From contig CM043800.1 in assembly GCA_023974075.1 (NCBI GenBank), positions 6,973,453-7,037,452 on the forward strand: a stretch of DNA of 64,000 nucleotides. The letters are read 5' to 3'. The DNA comes from Chaenocephalus aceratus (lineage: Eukaryota; Chordata; Actinopteri; Perciformes; Channichthyidae). Made by a program: the position numbers and the translations under genes. The notes beneath the pieces were generated by a model. It was not told where the DNA came from. It ran no database searches and was given only the letters and a program-made list of their open reading frames with translations. Below are positions 23,620-35,189 of this stretch, piece after piece (the first letter of the stretch is position 1; the number at the start of each line of letters is the position of its first letter).

Positions 23620-24118
23620 GGAAGTATGTGGTGGGATACGAGAGGCTGGGACCGAACTTAGTACAACTCCAAACACAGCAGGGGACAAGATGGTAAGTTT
23701 CAATGTATTGTTTTTCCACACATTGGCACGTTGCTGACTGGTATAGATTTGAGCTATTTTACCAGGAAAATGTCTTGGTAAGGGGGCTCCGTTTCCCCAT
23801 ACTTTGGGTCAAATTGAAACGGGTTAAATGTTATACTACACAGAAAGATAAAGGCTGTCTGGTCACAGGGTGTCTTTTAGGGACAGCAGTCCTTGTAAGG
23901 ACAGATGCTTTTACAACCTGTTGACATGACTAGACGTTAGATCATTGCCTTCATCCATCACGAACCACACCTCCATCATTGTTAAACCTTTGCAGCACAC
24001 AAGTCAGAACAAACAACTACCAAGTTGACAACAGTATATTTTTTTGTGCTACAATTTCAGGCTCCTTGTGAAGAAGCTTCTAACCCAGAGAGGGATCCTC
24101 CGTTCTCCCCACGAACCA
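23620..24118 (+). pseudogene. Possible final exons of the integrase-like gene
   Basis: Two short open segments between AG and GT-type sites: about 23622-23694 (EVCGGIREAGTELSTTP) and about 24061-24118 (EEASNPERDPPFSPRTK). Both are open and lie downstream in the right order, but they show no domain and the second ends at GC rather than GT. Weak. Confidence 0.25.
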
Positions 24119-24413
24119 AAATGGCAAGTTGTACTTCATAATACTCCATCACCATTGTTTTTTCACACACTGGCAAAGGGAGGAATCTTTGTCACATATA
24201 TGGCAAACAAGTTGGATATCTGTCAGCTTGTTAGCACTGATGACGCCTTGACCTAAGATACACAATTTAGGCAGGACATACTTTCCATACTACTGCAACT
24301 GCTCTAAGTCAGATGTTAAGAGTTTTTCAAATTGTTGAGTAAAATTGTGTTTTTTATAAAATAAGATGTCCAAGCAGACAAACCTCTTATTTTCATTATC
24401 ATAAGGATTACAG

Positions 24414-24800
24414 GTGCATCTCAATACATTAGAATATCGTGGAAAAGTTCATTTATTTCATTAATTTGTCACAAACTTGGATACACAAGGATAAGGACTC
24501 AAATGCACGATCCGGGAGCCAGAGGTAAAGTATAATTAATATACTTAATTTTGCACAAAAAAAAGGTATACAAAAGAAAATCGCTCACAACGTGAGGAAC
24601 TAAACTAATAACACGTTTCAGGAACATAAGATAGGCTTGAGTCCAAGATAAGTATTTCAGTGACTAGCAGAGTACTGGCATGAGGACAGGACGAACTGAC
24701 AAAGAGCAAAGGGAAGCTGGGGACTATAAACAAAAGGTAACTGGGCACAGGTGGAAACAATCAGGGGCGGGAGCTGGTGCTGATGATGGCGGGAAAAACA
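24414..24800. mobile_element. Fragments of repeated DNA
   Basis: GGTGCATCTCAATACATTAG AATATCGTGGAAAAG at about 24414 is one end of a widespread vertebrate DNA repeat; the rest (24480-24800) looks like degraded repeat without a coding frame. Confidence 0.4.
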
Positions 24801-25637
24801 CACAAATACCTCATTCACACCAACATACCTGCCAACCCTACCGATTTGGGCGGTAGTCTACCGCTTTTGACATGTTTCTAACGCCTACCGACTTAGCTGG
24901 CTTTCCCTACCGATTTTCAATCTTCCCAAACTATAACAAATAAAAATGACACTACATAGGCATTGGACTCGACTTTTGGCGGACACCGTTTGCAGCGTGT
25001 CTGTGATCGCATCATACAAACAGTCCTCTGTGTTTCTGAAAGCAAAACAACGTGCAGACGGGGGGTGGGTACAGAGACGAGGCATTTGAGTCCTGCAGGG
25101 TTACCCCGTTAATATCAATGTCTCGAAAACCAGTGGCGAACCGTGGCTATCACAACTGGACCTTCTGTAGACACACCCACCCCCCTCCGCCGCCCCTCCG
25201 CGGCATTATAATGTCCGTCTTTTCACTGAATTGTCATCTTAAAAAGGGTACTCACAACAATTCCGCAACAACTTCATCTTCACCTGTTGCACTTGTCATG
25301 TCAACGTTAAAAACAATAAAATGGCATGAATTGCTTCGTCGCATTCATCTAGATCAGAGGTGCCCAGTACGTCGACCGGTCGACTGCGGGGGCAATGCTG
25401 GTAGATCGCGAGTCATTCATAAAAAAAAAAATCCAGCTCCATTAAAATAGACAAAACAGGTTGATCCCTCCTCCCTTGGCCTCCCTGCCACTTAATTCAG
25501 GAGTTTACTTGATTGACAGAAAAAGCGACCTATCGCTTTCCAGTCTGTTAACCCAGAATGCAAAGCGATACAAAATCAGTCAAGTGCCGGGAAAACTCAA
25601 ATTAAGTTAAAGAGACAAACAAGAGACAAACAACAAA

Positions 25638-25814
25638 ATGAGTGCGGTACCGAGCAAAAAGCTAAAGACATACCACTTCCACCCAGAATGGGAGGAAGAA
25701 TATTTGTTTGTGATGTCACATTCAAAGGTTATTTGCCTTATTTGTAAAGCAAGCGTCACTCTGCCAAAGAAAGGTAACGTGGAGAGGCATTATCGGAGTG
25801 TTCACAAGGCATAG
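25638..25814 (+). CDS. Truncated hAT transposase N-terminus with BED-like zinc finger
   Basis: 58 codons. HFHPEWEEEYLFVM is followed by CLICKASVTLPKKGNVERH and a second His (Cys-x2-Cys ... His-x4-His), the layout of BED fingers in hAT-derived proteins of the GTF2I-repeat/ZBED type. The catalytic domain is gone, so this is a remnant. Confidence 0.65.
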   Translation: MSAVPSKKLKTYHFHPEWEEEYLFVMSHSKVICLICKASVTLPKKGNVERHYRSVHKA

Positions 25815-26078
25815 CAGCGACTTCCCTCCGAGTAGCGAGTTTAGAAAGAGAAAGGTCGTATTATTGCTACAAAAACATTATCTTGCAGTCTTAGTGTCGC
25901 CAACTCGTTTCTAACATGCAAAAAGACAAAAAAATTCGTCTATGGTCGGTGTATTTTTGATCTTTCCAATCGAGATGAGATCTCTCTCTCCCCCGTCTGT
26001 GTGCGAGGGGGCGGGGCAGTTTTACACACACGCAGCTGCTACATGCAGCAACACACTGAGGAGATGGCGGAGAGAAGC

Positions 26079-26240
26079 GCTCCAAGGTGTGGTTAAATGT
26101 TACCCGTCTTGAGGAGGACAATGCTCCTTGCCAAGAGTGTTTAGCATATAAGGGCGGTAACACGAGCAATTTGTCTAAACATTTAGCAAAAGTGCACCAC
26201 ATTCAGACGGAGGAATGCACCGGGTTCGACTGTCTTTCTA
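26079..26240 (+). pseudogene. ZBED1-like BED finger fragment
   Basis: Reads VWLNVTRLEEDNAPCQECLA then GGNTSNLSKHLAKVHH: a BED finger of a different hAT lineage from the one at 25638. No start codon in this frame and no downstream transposase. Confidence 0.6.
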
Positions 26241-26920
26241 GTAGCTCTGTCCACGAGTAACTTTTCCACGTCAGGTATTATACGCTAGCAGCAACACACG
26301 GAGTTAACTCAATTATACAAACATGGGTTAATGATTAGAGGTAACTGAGTTACTCTTTATTTTGTTAAAGTTTCAGCTATTCTGTTTACAGTTCTGTCAT
26401 CAGATTATTTAATACGATTTATTAAAACATTGTTGTTTATTTTGACGTGAAATATTATTTATTTAATTTAAATAAAAAGCAATGTTAATTTTGTTCACAA
26501 TTTGTTAAGTTAATTTATGTATTTTTATGTTAATTTATGTATTTTTGAATCAAGTATTCATCTGTATTGTCTTCATTGTTAGTTTCCACATGCCTAAAAC
26601 AACCTCAAGCTAAATCTAAAAGTTGATAAATAAATAAGAGCATTTGAGAAATTGTGCAAGGCATACAGTAATAGTCCAAATAGTCGATTAATCGAAAGAT
26701 TAATCGATTATCAAATTAGTCGTTTGTTGCAGCCCTATTGTAGTTATACCATGTATAAATAAAATGTGTTATTCAGCAACCCTTGCCATTAGGGATTTTA
26801 TTTTTGGTTGGTAGACCAGGTGAGCTGGTCATTTCAAAAGTAGCTCACCAGCCAAAAAAGTGTGGGCAGCCCTGATCTAGATCCTCTGCCTCGAGCCAGT
26901 TAACTAGCGGGCCTTCTAGG

Positions 26921-28155
26921 CAGTGGTTCCCAAACGGTGTGCCGCGGCACACTGGTGTGCCGTGAGTCAAGTCTGGGTGTGCCGTGGGATTTTGTGACAA
27001 CTATACGTTATTATTGCAATATACAACTACACAAAAAAAATTATTTAATTTACTATATCAGTACTTTGTAGGTTTATATGTACGTACTCTGCCCGACTTG
27101 CGCATCCACATCTCCATGTGCAGTGCTGCATAAACATGGCTGGGTCAGCGATAACTTTCGAGGGGTGGAGGTATGCCCATTATTTTGAGTTTGTCCGAAG
27201 AATAGACAGGAATGTGACAGTGAGGTGCAAACTGTGTCCAGGCCAGAAGCTGTTATCCACTGCTGTGAACACCACGTCAAACCTCAACACACACCTGCAA
27301 AGAACACATGCTAAGGTGAAGCTAACGCACACGCTATTAGTTGTTTGTTTATATCACGTAGTGGTCTGTTCTTCTTCCGGTTGTTGCCTGTTTTGAATGA
27401 CAAATACACACTGCCGCTGCCACTCACGCATGCGCAGTTCGTACGTGCTCGGCGAGTAAATTAACGAGTTACTTTATGTAGATAGTAACAAAGTAGTGTA
27501 ATATATTACTTTTTTTTAAAGTAATATGTAATATATTAAAAAAAAATTGTTACGACCCCATCTCTGGAGTTGGCGTTCTCTACTCTGATTTACATGAAGA
27601 ACAACAGGAGGTCACGGCTCTCTGCTGAACAGGACTTGCGAGTGGCCCTCTCCTCAGTGCCACCAAGGATTAAAAAAATCTGCGCGCCCCGACAGGCACA
27701 TGTATCTCACTAATTTGTAAATCGGCAAAATATTTACAATAGCACATGTTTCAATGCTGATTGCTGACATGTTACATTTATAATTTGTAGTTCAGGACCA
27801 TGGACAATGCAGCTTCCTTGCATTGACAGTTCTCTGTGCTGAGTTTCCTTTGCCTCATTTTTTATTGTGTGACCTGCCTGGTTTAAATGAGTGTGTTGCT
27901 GCTTTGATGAAGCCTAATTTGATAACGTTTCAAATTAATTTCTGAAATACTTCATTAATAAATATTTCATGAGTAATATAGTTGTCTTTGTCACATTTAA
28001 TTTGGCATTAGTAAATAATTATGCACATGTACAGATATTTTACATGATATGAGTGATAACACGTGTTATAAGGGCTATTTTGCACAATAGGTGTGCCTTG
28101 AGATTTTTACTTGTCCTTTGGTGTGCCTTGGGCACAACAAGTTTGGGAACCACTG
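26921..28155. mobile_element. Charlie-like hAT, copy 1
   Basis: Ends CAGTGGTTCCCAAACGGTGT and GTTTGGGAACCACTG with the GTGTGCCGTG-type inner repeat typical of this family. No clean target duplication (CTTCTAGG versus AGAGTACC). A second copy is at 54121. Confidence 0.85.
27136..27396 (+). pseudogene. BED-finger ORF of Charlie-like hAT, copy 1
   Basis: MAGSAITFEGWRYAHYF..., then Cys-x2-Cys (CKLCPGQKLL) and His-x4-His (NTHLQRTH), a BED zinc finger. The natural exon probably ends at HAK|GTGAAG; what follows is intron read-through. The catalytic part of the transposase is absent. Confidence 0.65.
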
Positions 28156-29599
28156 AGAGTACCCTGGAACCGAGGGAAACTCTGAAAGAATATGCCCATT
28201 GGCTACAAATCAATATATGATTGGTTGATCAAACTGTCAGTCCAAACGTACGCTCTCATTCAGTGCAACGGCCAGGGCATTCTATCAAGGATGTAGAATA
28301 CCTTGGTTGAAGGATATTCTACCCTTTATTACATGTTATTTATAGAATTAAATCGATTTTTTGTTTGTTTTATCTGAGTGTTCCAGGGTATTCTCTGAAT
28401 ACCTTGAAGGCCCTGACGGTTCGCCACTGTCGAAAACACATGTTGGCGACTGGAAGACATCCAGTGTTTGATCTTTTCCTGAAGCAACTCAACTGAAAGA
28501 GGACCACAAACACACTAAAAATATACAACCCGATATCACGGCAAGACGTGAACATGTGACGATTTACCATGCTGGGAGACGTGAAGATGTCACGATTTCG
28601 TCCCTTCAAACGTGACAGTTACACGGTATTGTTAACCCATGTTAACCATTGGAGAAATAACCGGAAATGCTAAGCACATGCTACCCCGAAGTTCGGTTGT
28701 TATTGTCAATATTAATATAATGATTTATTTTTTAATATTCACACTCGATTACGCCAATTTTCTTGTTGCCCCAGCTGGTCGACACCTCTTTTAGCAGAAA
28801 CAAAGGCTACATTAATGTATTAAATCGATGTTAATCCGTGTGTGTGAATGTGGAATTAACGTACGTGACGTTGTGCGATTGAGTTGCCAGGCAACAGCTT
28901 CGGTTCATGTTAATTTACAAACTCTTCAACTACAACCGTAGTTCTATTTCGTCCCTACTGACCGCCAGAGGCGGTGCTTTAGCACTGGATATGTCCATCC
29001 GCGCATGCGCAGCTCGAGTACCAATAACAACAAAGTCACCTGTGACCCACGTGACACCGACTATATCAGCCGGTGTCTTCAGAGGATCTGTTCCCTTTCA
29101 TCTTCTCGCTGCGCGAGGGTACCGTGGCTACATTTTTGTAGCCTACAGCGTTCAGGTTTGAACGTTTGATCTGAGGGATTTCTCTGCAAACAGCTGGCCG
29201 CGTGCAGCTTCGCGACTGACAGTCGGAGCTACGGGTCGTTAACGCGTCCTCCAGGAGCTGTGGCCGGCTGTGCGCTGTGCAGAGCCTCGACAGACAGGTT
29301 TGTGTCAGCTTGTTGATGGTGATGGCTGTGTTTCCGCACCCTCTCCCAGCCAAGTTGTCCTGATTACCGTCTTATTTTTTGTGGCTTAGACTTTCTGGTG
29401 ACGACAGTGTTCCCGCTTCCTCTCCCATAAAGTTGCCCTTATGCTCTTTTGAAAGTTCTGCTTGTGGCGTTGTGCCCGAGCTATCATTAGCATTTGAGTC
29501 CCAGCTTTTGCTGCGTCCCTCATTCAATTTAGTATGGAAGCCCAGAGGGTCACACTTTAAACCCGTTTTTCGTTTAGATGCAGAAAGTAAGGTAAGTAC

Positions 29600-30215
29600 T
29601 TTCTATTTCTTAGAAGCTATTATCTGGTCTTAACATTTGTGTTCTGACTTGGTCGCTTGATTGTTAGCAGCAGCCGCTCACCTTGCTGTTGAGCTTAACT
29701 ATTAACTCAGGGCAGTGCTCCCGCTCCCGGTAGCATAGGGTTTTATTGCAGTAGCGCTAGATCGTTGTATTACTGCTCCTAGTACTAGACTCCTTAGCAC
29801 TAGGATGATATGCAGAGAACATCTTCACGGCGGGTGCTGTGTGCTCGGCAGGTGCGGTTACTACTGTAACCAGGCACGGTTATATGCGGGCTGTTCTCTT
29901 TCTTAGAAGCTAATTATCTGGTCTTAACATTTGTTCTGACTTGGTTGCTTGATTGTTAGCAGCAGCCGCTTGGCTAACACCTTGCATGTACTGTTAAGCT
30001 TCATTATTTAACTCAGCCGGTGAGGGCAGTGCTCTCGCTCCCGTTCCCGTTCCCGGTAAACGCATGGTATGGTTGCAGTAGCGCTATATCGTTGTATTTA
30101 CTGCTCCTAGTACTAGACTCCTAGCACTAGGACGATATGCAGAGAACAATCTTCACTGTGTGTGCTGTGTGCTCTGCATGTATGGCCATTAAGGAGGATT
30201 TCATCCTCCCAATAT
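29600..30215 (+). repeat. Tandem duplication, about 290 bp unit, DIRS 5' region
   Basis: Two copies starting near TAGAAGCTATTATCTGGTC (29610) and TAGAAGCTAATTATCTGGTC (29905), each holding GTTAGCAGCAGCCGCT and GCTCCTAGTACTAGACTCC. Confidence 0.8.
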
Positions 30216-30652
30216 TATATTGTCTAGTGGGCAGCCGTTGGCTGACACTTTTAGGCACCGGCCACAGTTACTATTGTAACTAGTTAGTTTTAGTTTAGTC
30301 AATTTATTGAACATGTCAGAAACAAAACAAATATATAACAATAATATATATATATTCTCCTTTTTTTCTTTTTTCACTCAGATTAATAATTATAACAAAG
30401 TACCAAAAAAATTAAATAATAACAAACAAAAAATAATAATAATAATAATAATAATTTTCAGATGTTCAACAGGGGCAAGAAGAAGCTTAAAAAACTTTTC
30501 TGGTCCTACCCCCTCTAACATATATTTTTCTTATAAAACATTAGGTCATCGTCATCATGTTTGTCTTTGTTAATCTTTTCTTTTTTTTTTTTACAAAACA
30601 ATCAGAAAGAAATTACTTTTTACAATTACAAGAAATAACAACAAATGAGATT

Positions 30653-31798
30653 TTACAGGTCCTGTTCATAACTATTAATGATTAGACTCCTAAATAATAC
30701 TTTCATTTTAGATAGACTTGTGCAATATTTCAGTGCATCGTTACAGTTATTCCACAGACTAACACCTTTTGATGAGATGCAATGAAGTTTGGCATTTGTT
30801 CGTACGGGTGGTTTTTTGAAAATGCAGTTTCCTCTCAACATGTGTATGCTTTCTCTCTGTGTGAAAAGTCCCTGGATATTATGAGGTAATTGTTGATTTG
30901 CGGCTTTGAACATAATTTGAATAGTTTTATAGTCAACCAGGTCTTGTAGTTTTAGTGTTTTTAGTTTGATGAACAATTTATTTGTTGGTTCTCTGTAGGT
31001 AGTTTTATGTATAACTCGTATGGCTCTTTTTTGCAGGATGAAGATAGGATGTGTATTTGTTTTATATGTGTTCCCCCAAACTTCCACACAATACATCATG
31101 TATGGAAGTATGAAGGAGCAGTACAGCATAAACAAAGAAGCTTGATTAATTAGGTATTTGGCTTTATTCAGAATTGCTATTGATTTGGATATTTTGGCTT
31201 TGATATAGCTTATATGTGGTTTCCAACTTAATTTATTGTCTATGATTACTCCAAGGAACTTTATTTCCGATACTCTTTCTAATTGGACGCCATTTATAGT
31301 GAGTTTCTTCTCTGTATTGGTCGATCGATTCCCAAATATAATGAGTTTGGTTTTGCTTGCGTTCAATGTTAATTTATTTTGGTCAAACCAGATCTTCATC
31401 CTGCTCAGTTCCTTCTCCATTGTGACCAATAGCTGTTCTAAATCGTCCCCACAGCAGAGTAGACTTGTGTCGTCTGCAAAAAGAATGGTTTTAATAATTT
31501 TTGATACTTCACATATATTGTTAATATACAGAATAAATAGTAATGGCCCCAGGACTGAGCCCTGAGGCACCCCACATGTAACCTGCAGTAGTTGTGATTT
31601 ATGGCTTTGTAGTTCAACGTACTGTTCCCTGTTGTGTAGGTAGCTGGATAGCCATGATAATGCAACACCTCTAATGCCAGATCTCTGTAGTTTTTTAATT
31701 AATAATTCATGGTCAACCGTGTCAAATGCTTTTTTAAGGTCCAGAAATATCCCTATTGCATATTCTTTCTTTTCTATTGCCTTAGTAATGTGTTCCAT
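30653..31798 (-). CDS. LINE reverse transcriptase, 381 codons
   Basis: Motif A (IFLDLKKAFDTVDH, about residue 18), motif B (GVPQGSVLGPLLF, about 79), catalytic FADDTSLL (about 107), then thumb (IKFLGVIIDNKLSWKPH) and a C-terminal domain (QKRAIRVIH, SLWNNC). All RT catalytic Asp residues are kept. The true frame starts further upstream beyond a frameshift at 31800-31920, so the Met is just the first in this frame. Jockey/CR1-type by layout. Confidence 0.8.
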   Translation of the reverse strand: MEHITKAIEKKEYAIGIFLDLKKAFDTVDHELLIKKLQRSGIRGVALSWLSSYLHNREQYVELQSHKSQLLQVTCGVPQGSVLGPLLFILYINNICEVSKIIKTILFADDTSLLCCGDDLEQLLVTMEKELSRMKIWFDQNKLTLNASKTKLIIFGNRSTNTEKKLTINGVQLERVSEIKFLGVIIDNKLSWKPHISYIKAKISKSIAILNKAKYLINQASLFMLYCSFILPYMMYCVEVWGNTYKTNTHPIFILQKRAIRVIHKTTYREPTNKLFIKLKTLKLQDLVDYKTIQIMFKAANQQLPHNIQGLFTQRESIHMLRGNCIFKKPPVRTNAKLHCISSKGVSLWNNCNDALKYCTSLSKMKVLFRSLIINSYEQDL

Positions 31799-31919
31799 AA
31801 ATTCTATAACTGCAAATGATGTAGTTCTGTTTTCTCTGAAACCATATTGTTGTTCATAGAGTATGTTATGTTTGGTGATGAAGTCATTTAGTCTTGTTTA
31901 GTAGATTTTTTCCAGTATT

Positions 31920-32729
31920 TTAGAAAACTGAGAGCAATGAAATTGGTCTATAGTTTGACAGTACATGTTTATCTCCAGATGTATGTATTGGTATGACTTT
32001 AGCAGTTTTCATTTTATTTGGAAATACACCGGTTTGTATTGACTGATTACAGATGTGAGTTAGTGGTTTGGCTATACATTCAATAATGTTTTTAACTGTA
32101 TACATGTCAATATCATGACAGTCTGTAGACCTTTTACTCTTAAGTTTTTTAACTGTGTCAATAATTTCATTTTCATCAGTCCCTCTTAAGAATATAGTTT
32201 CCTTCACATATATATCTTTACTTTCAACACCATCACTACAACCAGTATTTGGAATTTATCCAGCTAGACAAGGACCAACATTGACAAAGTACTTATTGAA
32301 ATCTTCGGCAACTGAGGTCATGTCATAAATTACTGTATCGTTTTTTGACAGAAAACTGTTTGGGTATTGTGCCTTTTCATTTCCTTTTTTAATAATGGTA
32401 TTTAATACATTCCATGTATTTTTAATGTTATTTTTGTTATCCTCCAATAATTTGTTGTAATGATCCATTTTGCTACATCGTATTATCTTTGTTAGTTTGT
32501 TTTTGTATGACTTGTATTTTTTTTCAGCCTCGACTGATCCATTCTTTAAGAAGTCTTTATATAATTCATTTTTCATTTTACATGCATTTAATATTCCCTT
32601 AGTGATCCATGGTTTTTCAGCATATTTTTGTTTCACTATTTTCTTTACACGAGGACAATGTTTTTCATACAGCACTGATAGAATATGTAGAAATGATTCA
32701 TAGGCTTCATTTGCATCTTGCACATACAC
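31920..32729 (-). pseudogene. LINE linker and RT N-terminal part
   Basis: Two frames: linker (EKPWITKGILNACKMKNELY, 32729-32256) and RT fingers (STDCHDIDM ... SNYRPISLLSVF, 32207-31920). Together with 30653-31798 they form one broken polyprotein. Confidence 0.75.
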
Positions 32730-32790
32730 TTTGTTCCAGCCTTGTTTAGATAATTCTTCTTTAAAAGAATGACTAAGTAACTAAGGTACT

Positions 32791-33155
32791 AAGCCGTAAG
32801 TACTGGCCATAATTACTACTGTAACTACGGGGTTAAGCCGTAAGTACTGGCCATAGTTACTACTGTAACTACGGGTCCAAGCCGTGCAAGTACTGGCCAT
32901 AGGCAATACCGTAACTACGGCTCTATGCTGTGTAAGTACTGGCCATAGTTACTACTGTAACTACGGTTCCAAGCCGTGCAAGTACTGGCCAGAGTTACTA
33001 CTGTAACTACAGCGCTATGCTGTGTAAATGCTGGCCATAGTTACGACTGTAACTACGGTTCTAAGCCGTGTAAGTACTGGCCATAGTTACTACTGTAACT
33101 ACGGTTAGATGCCGTGTGAGCCCTGGCCATGGTTACTGCTGTAACTACGAGTAGT
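32791..33155 (+). repeat. Eight tandem copies of a 46 bp unit with GTTAC-N4-GTAAC
   Basis: Unit AAGCCGTGCAAGTACTGGCC followed by ATAGTTACTACTGTAACTAC and GGTTCC. Each unit has the inverted arms GTTAC/GTAAC, the same arrangement as the outer end of this DIRS element (GTTACGGCTGTAACTACGGT at about 37385 complement). Confidence 0.9.
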
Positions 33156-33164
33156 AGCACCGCT

Positions 33165-34290
33165 CTACTCTTCCCGTTCAGCAGGTAGCCGGTGAAGGCT
33201 GTGTTCCCGCACCCGCTCCCGGTTACACTGCATCTGGCATTCGTCTCTAACTCAACCAGTGAAGGCAGTTCTCGCCCCCGCTCCTGGTAGACGCCAAACT
33301 GCCTTGTTTTTCCATTAAGCAGGTAGCTGGTGAAGGCTGTGTTCCCGCACCCGCTCCCGGTTACGCTGCATCTGGCATTCGTCTCTAACTCAACCAGTGA
33401 AGGCAGTGTTTTCGCCCCCGCTCCTGGTAGACGCCAAACTGCCTTGTTTCTCCGTTAAGCAGGTAGCTGGTGAAGGCTGTGTTCCCGCCCCCGCTCCCGG
33501 TTACGCTGCATCTGGCATTCGTCTTTAATTTAACCAGTGAAGGCAGTGTTCTCGCCCCCGCTCCTGGTAGACGCTAAACTGCCTTGTTTATTCCGTTAAG
33601 CAGGTAGCTGGTGAAGGCTGTGTTCCCGCACCCGCTCCCGGTTACGCTGCATCTGGCACTCGCCTCTAGCTCAGCCAGTGAAGGCAGTGTTCTCGCCCCC
33701 ACTCCTGGTAAACTGCCTTATTTACTAATCCAGCTAGGTGAAGGCAGTGATCTCGCTCCCGCTCCCTCTGCCGGTAACGTGGGTGTAATTACATCCCTAT
33801 TTCTGTTGGGCGAGTAGCGGCGCGGCTCTACTCTTTCCGTTAAGCAGGTAGCTGGTGAAGGCTGTGTTCCCGCACCCGCTCCCGGTTACGCTGCATCTGG
33901 CATTCGTCTCTAACTCAACCAGTGAAGGTAGTGTTCTCGCCCCCGCTCCTGGTAGACGCGGAACTGCCCTGTTTTTCCGTTAAGCAGGTAGCGGGTGAAG
34001 GCTGTGTTCCCGCACCCGCTCCCGGTTATGCTGCATCTGGCTTTCGTCTCTAACTCAGCCGGCAGTGTTCTCGCCCCCGCTCCTGGTAGACGCTGAACTG
34101 CCGTGTTTATTAATCCAGCCAGGTGAAGGCAGTGCTCTCGCTCCCGCTCCCTCTGCCGGTAACGTGGGTGTAATTACATCCCTCTTTCTGTTCGGCGAGT
34201 AGCAGCAACGCTCTACTCTTTCCATTAAGCAGGTAGCTGGTGAAGGCTGTGTTCCCGCACCCGCTCCCGGCTACGCTGCATCTGGCTACC
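33165..34290 (+). repeat. Tandem array, about 140 bp unit, DIRS gag leader
   Basis: Seven to eight diverged copies starting GTTAAGCAGGTAGCTGGTGA (33176, 33316, 33455, 33596, 33840, 33980, 34224), with GTTCCCGCACCCGCTCCCGG and GCTCCTGGTAGACGC. Ends right before the gag ATG. Confidence 0.9.
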
Positions 34291-34296
34291 TACAGA

Positions 34297-34605
34297 ATGG
34301 TTCATTCATGTAGCGCCTGTATGGCTTCTCTTGAGCCCGAGGACGGCCACGACCGCTGCCCCTCCTGCCTCGGCCGCCTCTGGCGGTCAGTGGGGACGAA
34401 ATTCGAGCATCTGAGGGAGGTTCTCACGGTAAACGCCTGCATGAGCTGTAGCTGCATGCCTCGGGTGCTCAGAGTGGCTAGAATCACTGAGGTGGAACGT
34501 CTGGCAGCAGCCAACAGACACCTCTCCTTGTCACGTCCTCCTCCAGATCAATTCGGCCGTTCCCGGCGACTTGAGGGAGCGATGGCTGTGTGCTCCCCCC
34601 AATAG
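34297..34605 (+). pseudogene. DIRS gag N-terminus
   Basis: Starts MVHSCSACMASLEPEDGHDR, with Cys-x2-Cys ... Cys-x2-Cys (CPSCLG) as in fish DIRS gag proteins, then MAAANRH-like helix. Stop at 34603-34605 truncates it; further gag-like sequence continues broken to about 35100. Confidence 0.6.
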
Positions 34606-35189
34606 AAGGACTAGAAACAGGCTGTCCCCCCCCCTCCTTCGGTTGGCGCCCCTCCATCGGCTGACGCACCTCCTTTGGTTGACGGAGAGTCCTCCGTAGC
34701 GTACCAGTCGAGCCAGGGGAGCTGTTTAGGTCAGCTGCCCTGGAGGCACTGGAGCGTGCCGCCCAAGCTAGGCAGACCAGGCAGCAGCACTCGGGTCCTC
34801 GCAGACCTGTGCCCACTGCCACACTCAGCCACCAGATTACAGGGGTGGTCTGCAGAGGTCTTAGCGGCCCACTCAACCGCCTCCCAATGACTTTCGTGCC
34901 CCATGTCGCCCGCCTTCCAGGCGGCCTCGTGCCCCAGAGCCTTACCGGAGCCCCCCAAGAGGCTCCAGGGTCCGGGGGGTTGGGCCCTGATATCCCGGGG
35001 GTGGTCGGCGGCTGCTTTCCCAGCAGCAGCTCAGTTTCTGGGCAGTCTGTACTTCCGTCCCTTGGGTGGTTTTCACCTTAACCCAGGGGTACGGACCGCA
35101 GCTCCGGCCCCTAGCCTTCGGCTGGGTCTAATTGACAGTCGTCAGCGATCCGGCAGGGGCCCTACCTCTGGGCCAAGAGTTGTCCGTCC

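Larger units (their letters stand above)
12853..24118 (+). pseudogene. Intron-rich Ginger/GIN-like gene: integrase, Ulp1-like protease, Cys-x2-Cys exon
   Basis: At least fourteen exons with GT/AG borders and mostly matching phases encode a retroviral-type integrase (H2C2 zinc domain, then rve core), a basic C-terminal region, an Ulp1/C48-like peptidase and a Cys-x2-Cys exon. Integrases with this architecture belong to Ginger cut-and-paste transposons and the derived GIN genes, relatives of Gypsy integrase. It is decayed: frameshifts in exons 3, 4, 7 and 11, a stop in exon 10, and a probable loss of the integrase Glu and of the protease Cys. A hAT (13533-17147) splits exon 4. I could not identify terminal repeats for the element, so a single-copy domesticated gene that later decayed is the alternative. 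Confidence 0.7.
25355..26874. mobile_element. hAT element with BED-finger ORF
   Basis: Ends CAGAGGTGCCCA and TGGGCAGCCCTG; the palindromic octamer ATCTAGAT is duplicated at 25347-25354 and 26875-26882. Holds a short BED-type ORF and an unrelated BED fragment, the latter probably part of a further nested element ending near 26735 (TTGTTGCAGCCCTA). Confidence 0.9.
25131..28429. mobile_element. hAT element hosting two other hATs
   Basis: Ends CAGTGGCGAACCG and CGGTTCGCCACTG; TCGAAAAC is duplicated exactly at 25123-25130 and 28430-28437. Two later hATs (25355-26874 and 26921-28155) make up most of its present length. Confidence 0.92.
30282..32765 (-). mobile_element. 5'-truncated LINE, minus strand, in the DIRS element
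   Basis: Endonuclease missing; linker (32729-32256), RT start (32207-31920) and the rest of the RT (31798-30653) follow in order on the minus strand with a frame break between each. Inserted where the 46 bp tandem array of the DIRS element begins. 3' end lies in the T-rich/A-rich sequence near 30300. Confidence 0.8.

Noticed and set aside
26921..28155. 8 bp target duplication of the Charlie-like hAT copy 1
   Set aside because: The flanking octamers CTTCTAGG and AGAGTACC do not match, so I do not claim one.
33165..34290. Satellite or centromeric repeat
   Set aside because: Only about eight copies, located between the terminal repeat and gag of a DIRS element, so it is element-internal.
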